The position numbers and the translations under genes are program-made. The notes beneath the pieces are model-generated. The model did no database searches. It saw only the letters and a list, made by a program, of their open reading frames with translations, and had not been told where the DNA came from. A stretch of DNA of 7,700 nucleotides, from assembly GCA_043806315.1 (NCBI GenBank), contig JAZDHF010000081.1, positions 1 to 7,700 on the forward strand, written 5' to 3'. The DNA is from SBAX01 sp043806315 (lineage in GTDB: Bacteria > Planctomycetota > Phycisphaerae > UBA1845). Every line of letters starts with the position of its first letter. The stretch's first letter is position 1. This document shows positions 5,973-7,700 of the stretch, piece by piece.

Positions 5973-6009
5973 TGTTAGCACGTAAGGCGGGCTTGACCCG
6001 CCGCTAACA
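5973..6009. repeat. two-part hairpin, GGCGGG family (copy 1)
   Basis: Inner stem GGCGGG (5986-5991), loop CTTGA, CCCGCC (5997-6002). Outer stem TGTTAGC (5973-5979) pairs with GCTAACA (6003-6009), leaving ACGTAA bulged on one side. It lies just above the ribosome binding site of the IPTL-CTERM gene, so if transcribed it would be a 5' leader hairpin. Confidence 0.65.
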
Positions 6010-6027
6010 TTATTTCTGTTTTCTCAA

Positions 6028-6044
6028 GGCGGGCGAAGCCCGCC
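6028..6044. repeat. palindrome, GGCGGG family (copy 2)
   Basis: GGCGGGC, loop GAA, GCCCGCC: a perfect 7-bp stem, 25 bases from copy 1 and sharing the preceding AA. Confidence 0.65.
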
Positions 6045-6061
6045 CTACTCCTCTATTGCTC

Positions 6062-6081
6062 GACCGACTAGAAAGTCGGTC
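6062..6081. repeat. short palindrome, 8-bp stem
   Basis: GACCGACT, loop AGAA, AGTCGGTC: a perfect stem between the IPTL-CTERM and Lnt-like genes. Confidence 0.65.
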
Positions 6082-6143
6082 CCACACACAAGTACAAATC
6101 GCTCAGGCATCAGCACAGCGGAGGGCCGCTGTGCCACAAATGG

Positions 6144-6776
6144 CTAGAACGGCGGGGCGCGGGGGTGGGAAGGTTGAAGAGTGACGAGTGACAAACAGCC
6201 GATGATTTGAGATCTCAAGAAGAGAACGCCGTCCCCCGACCTCGCGATCCGGAAAGGGCGCGGCAAACGAAGGCGGACGCGTGCGAAAAGAGCCACAAGG
6301 GCGGCATTGACGTAGGCTACGAGGAAGGCGACGAGGACGTAACCCAATGCGCGGCCGATGTAGTCCATCAGGGCCGTGTCGCCCTGCGTACCCGCCAACA
6401 ACCCGTTGTGCAGCCCCAGCGGCGCGAGGGCGAACTCCACCCCCATCCAACCCACGCCCAACACGAACGGGCTGAAGCCGATCCAACGGGTGAGCCATGC
6501 GCCGAGGAACGTGTAGATCGCCGGAATCGCCGTTAGGAGAGCGAGCGAAGCAAGGTCCGCCGTAACGGCCGTGCGGCCCGCGGCGACGCAGAATGCGAAC
6601 AGGCACCCGCCCCACAGAGCGCCGCAAGCTAACGCCCGGAGCGGGCGCAGGACGCGGATGGCGACGAACAACGGAAGGAGGGAAAGCCAGCCCGTCCAGG
6701 CGTGCGTGGGCGACCCGACGGCCGTGGCGGTGAGGTAGGCGCTGCCCACGAGAGCGATGACGAGTGCCACACCCAT
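6144..6776 (-). CDS. Lnt-like membrane protein lacking the nitrilase domain
   Basis: A 210-residue polytopic membrane protein resembling the N-terminal membrane half of apolipoprotein N-acyltransferase. The match rests on AWTGWLSLLPLFVAIR (26-41), then WMGVEFALAPLGLHNGLLAG (110-129) followed by TQGD, and ALMDYIGRALGYVLVAFLVA (135-154) followed by YVNAALVA. Together these parallel the Lnt pattern of a W-x3-E segment, an LG-x-SQ-like turn and a G-x-SFLV-x-N helix. Full Lnt is about 500 residues with a periplasmic nitrilase-type Glu-Lys-Cys active site; that domain is missing here, so acyl transfer as in Lnt is not expected. The last 35 residues (SLVTLQPSHPRAPPF and before) do not look like a protein domain and lie in low-complexity DNA with a GAGTGAC direct repeat. 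The gene may therefore be truncated. The ATG at 6776 has AAAGGA six bases upstream; in-frame starts at 6797 and GTG 6830 are weaker. Confidence 0.7.
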   Translation of the reverse strand: MGVALVIALVGSAYLTATAVGSPTHAWTGWLSLLPLFVAIRVLRPLRALACGALWGGCLFAFCVAAGRTAVTADLASLALLTAIPAIYTFLGAWLTRWIGFSPFVLGVGWMGVEFALAPLGLHNGLLAGTQGDTALMDYIGRALGYVLVAFLVAYVNAALVALFARVRLRLPRPFRIARSGDGVLFLRSQIIGCLSLVTLQPSHPRAPPF

Positions 6777-6954
6777 GGCACTTCCTTTCGCCGGCATCGA
6801 GGAAGACCTACTTCGTGTCCTTATCAGCACACTCGACCCTCTGTCGTTGGCGGGCGGCCCATGCGCTTCCTTCGCGGCTCAGGACAGGCTTAAGGGAGAT
6901 GCACAACGGAGGGAAGATGAAAGCCCCTTTCTCCTCCGGGCCTCATCCCCTCAC

Positions 6955-6971
6955 GCCCGTTCATAACGGGC
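6955..6971. repeat. short palindrome, 7-bp stem
   Basis: GCCCGTT, loop CAT, AACGGGC: a perfect stem. Confidence 0.55.
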
Positions 6972-7004
6972 CCGATCGCTTTGCCCCGCCGCCTAAGTTC
7001 CGCC

Positions 7005-7043
7005 GCTGTGTCAGTGGCGGCTACCACTGCTGACACAGCAGTG
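7005..7043. repeat. palindrome, CACTG family (copy 3), with overlapping repeat
   Basis: The core is CACTGCTG (7025-7032), loop ACA, CAGCAGTG (7036-7043), a perfect 8-bp stem. An overlapping 10-bp inverted repeat, GCTGTGTCAG (7005-7014) with CTGACACAGC (7030-7039), offers an alternative fold. The core is the third copy of the family at 2414 and 2459. Confidence 0.7.
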
Positions 7044-7172
7044 CCACCCCGCCCAACGCCCACACCCTTGCGCCGGCCGCGCTTCCAATCCGTAAGCGTC
7101 ACGACGCGTCACGGAAGCCGCGACCACGCGATGCGGTCAATGTAGCAGTAATGGCAAAACGAAAACAAGCCG

Positions 7173-7224
7173 TCTATTTAGGTTAATCTAATTGGGTTAA
7201 TCCAATTAGATTAACCTAAATAGA
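7173..7224. repeat. AT-rich 23-bp perfect palindrome, possible terminator
   Basis: Arms 7173-7195 and 7202-7224 pair perfectly over 23 bases around loop GTTAAT (7196-7201). GGTTAATC appears twice (7181-7188, 7195-7202) and its complement GATTAACC once (7208-7215). The stem is AT-rich, unlike the surrounding DNA. It begins 15 bases past the stop of the LuxR-type gene. On that strand it is followed by GGCTTGTTTTCGTTTTGCC, so it could end its transcript. The length and composition also fit a protein-binding palindrome or a small inserted element. Confidence 0.85.
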
Positions 7225-7238
7225 TTACAAACAGAACC

Positions 7239-7577
7239 CTAAAATGTCCCGCCCAAACGTAGCGAAGGGCAGGGATCGGAGGCGGCGGGAATGGGCGATT
7301 GAGGAGTCCGCGGTTCGAGAGCAACGTATTCACGAAAGACGCGGAGGAGGAGGCCGGTACAGCAGTCAACCTCGAGCTTCCTGTAAACGCGCCCCAGGTG
7401 GGCGTGGACGGTCCAGCGGGAGATACCCAGCTCGCCGGCGATGGTGTCCTCCCGCTTGCCATCGAACAGCCCTTGGATGATCTGCAGTTCGCGGCCGGTG
7501 AGGTTCAGACTGCGGCCGATCGCCTCCAGCGTGTCCCCGCCCAACGGGCACAGGGCCTTGCCCTCACCCTTACCCAT
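7239..7577 (-). CDS. small LuxR/GerE-type helix-turn-helix regulator
   Basis: A 112-residue protein whose core is a LuxR C-terminal DNA-binding domain: LNLTGRELQIIQGLFDGK (24-41), then EDTIAGELGISRWTVHAHLG (43-62) containing the HTH, and RVYRKLEV with the dimer-side helix GLLLRVFREYVAL (75-87). No receiver, PAS or ligand-binding domain is attached, so it is a stand-alone DNA-binding protein expected to act as a transcription regulator in the cytoplasm. The tail after residue 90 is proline-rich and low in structure. The ATG at 7577 is the only good start, though no clear Shine-Dalgarno site precedes it. It is divergent from the gene starting at 7672, so the 94-base gap may carry shared control; targets are unknown. 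I recall similar compact LuxR-type proteins as common in Planctomycetes (unverified). Confidence 0.83.
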   Translation of the reverse strand: MGKGEGKALCPLGGDTLEAIGRSLNLTGRELQIIQGLFDGKREDTIAGELGISRWTVHAHLGRVYRKLEVDCCTGLLLRVFREYVALEPRTPQSPIPAASDPCPSLRLGGTF

Positions 7578-7594
7578 AACTTTTGGAGTTTCTG

Positions 7595-7636
7595 CGGTCC
7601 GGGGACCGAATAAAGAATGTCGCTGTTCGCGCGAAC
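7595..7636. promoter_or_regulatory. two palindromes in the divergent intergenic gap
   Basis: The gap between the LuxR-type gene and the plus-strand gene holds CGGTCC-GG-GGACCG (7595-7608) and the perfect 12-base palindrome GTTCGCGCGAAC (7625-7636). Dyads of this size between divergent genes are candidate operators, possibly for the adjacent regulator. That is inference only, and no -35/-10 boxes were assigned. Confidence 0.35.
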
Positions 7637-7671
7637 GAGCTGTGAAGGAGTTCTGAACAGGAGGTTCACCG

Positions 7672-7700
7672 ATGACGGAGATTGTGCGCGCAGCGGATTG
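7672..7700 (+). CDS. start of an unidentified gene, cut by the window edge
   Basis: ATG at 7672 is preceded by a perfect AGGAGG (7659-7664) with seven bases of spacing. The nine visible codons read MTEIVRAAD and stay open to the edge. Nothing can be said about function. It is transcribed away from the LuxR-type gene. Confidence 0.6.

Larger units (their letters stand above)
5954..6143. other. spacer with three hairpins
   Basis: No gene is seen. This is the upstream region of the IPTL-CTERM gene and the downstream region of the Lnt-like gene, and it contains the hairpins at 5973-6009, 6028-6044 and 6062-6081. The strong ribosome binding site of the IPTL-CTERM gene occupies about 5961-5968. 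Confidence 0.5.
6777..7238. other. 462-base spacer with palindromes
   Basis: No gene is supported; translations are short, basic and cross the palindromes. It contains hairpins at 6955-6971 and 7005-7043 and, at its right end, an AT-rich segment (about 7140-7238) carrying the long palindrome 7173-7224. Confidence 0.5.

Overview
The window looks like a piece of a GC-rich bacterial chromosome from an uncultured Planctomycetes-type organism. That assignment is an inference. It rests on an exosortase H/IPTL-CTERM pair, a compact LuxR-type HTH protein ending in a loose tail, long gene-poor spacers and many short palindromes between genes. No rRNA, tRNA or CRISPR array was seen. Most genes lie on the minus strand; only a gene tail at the left edge and a gene start at the right edge are on the plus strand.

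Left part (1-1923). A 3' gene fragment (DUF6788-like) is followed by about 490 bases without a gene. This spacer looks less GC-rich than the rest and is built from stacked inverted repeats (228-587). A minus-strand TPR lipoprotein gene (676-1737) comes next, then the decayed C-terminal end of a DDE-type transposase (1923-2312) with one IS-end-like motif.

Centre (2498-5953). A tight minus-strand group runs exosortase H (xrtH, 3959-4582), a polytopic membrane protein that overlaps it by 14 bases (3307-3972), and the 16S rRNA methyltransferase RsmJ (2498-3277). About 700 bases upstream lies a secreted Cys-rich protein (5300-5953) ending in VPTVSEWG, a transmembrane helix and RRR. This is the IPTL-CTERM sorting signal that XrtH is known to handle, so enzyme, probable accessory protein and a substrate sit together. 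The spacer between them (4583-5299) is packed with perfect hairpins, including one with a 22-bp stem and a terminator-like hairpin after the substrate gene.

Right part (5954-7700). More palindromes precede an Lnt-like membrane protein that lacks the nitrilase catalytic domain (6144-6776). A long spacer (6777-7238) ends in an AT-rich 23-bp perfect palindrome. A small LuxR/GerE-type regulator (7239-7577) is divergent from a plus-strand gene with a strong ribosome binding site that runs off the window at 7672.

The strongest unexplained signal is the set of short intergenic palindromes. Several fall into small sequence families whose copies differ by paired, symmetry-keeping changes.
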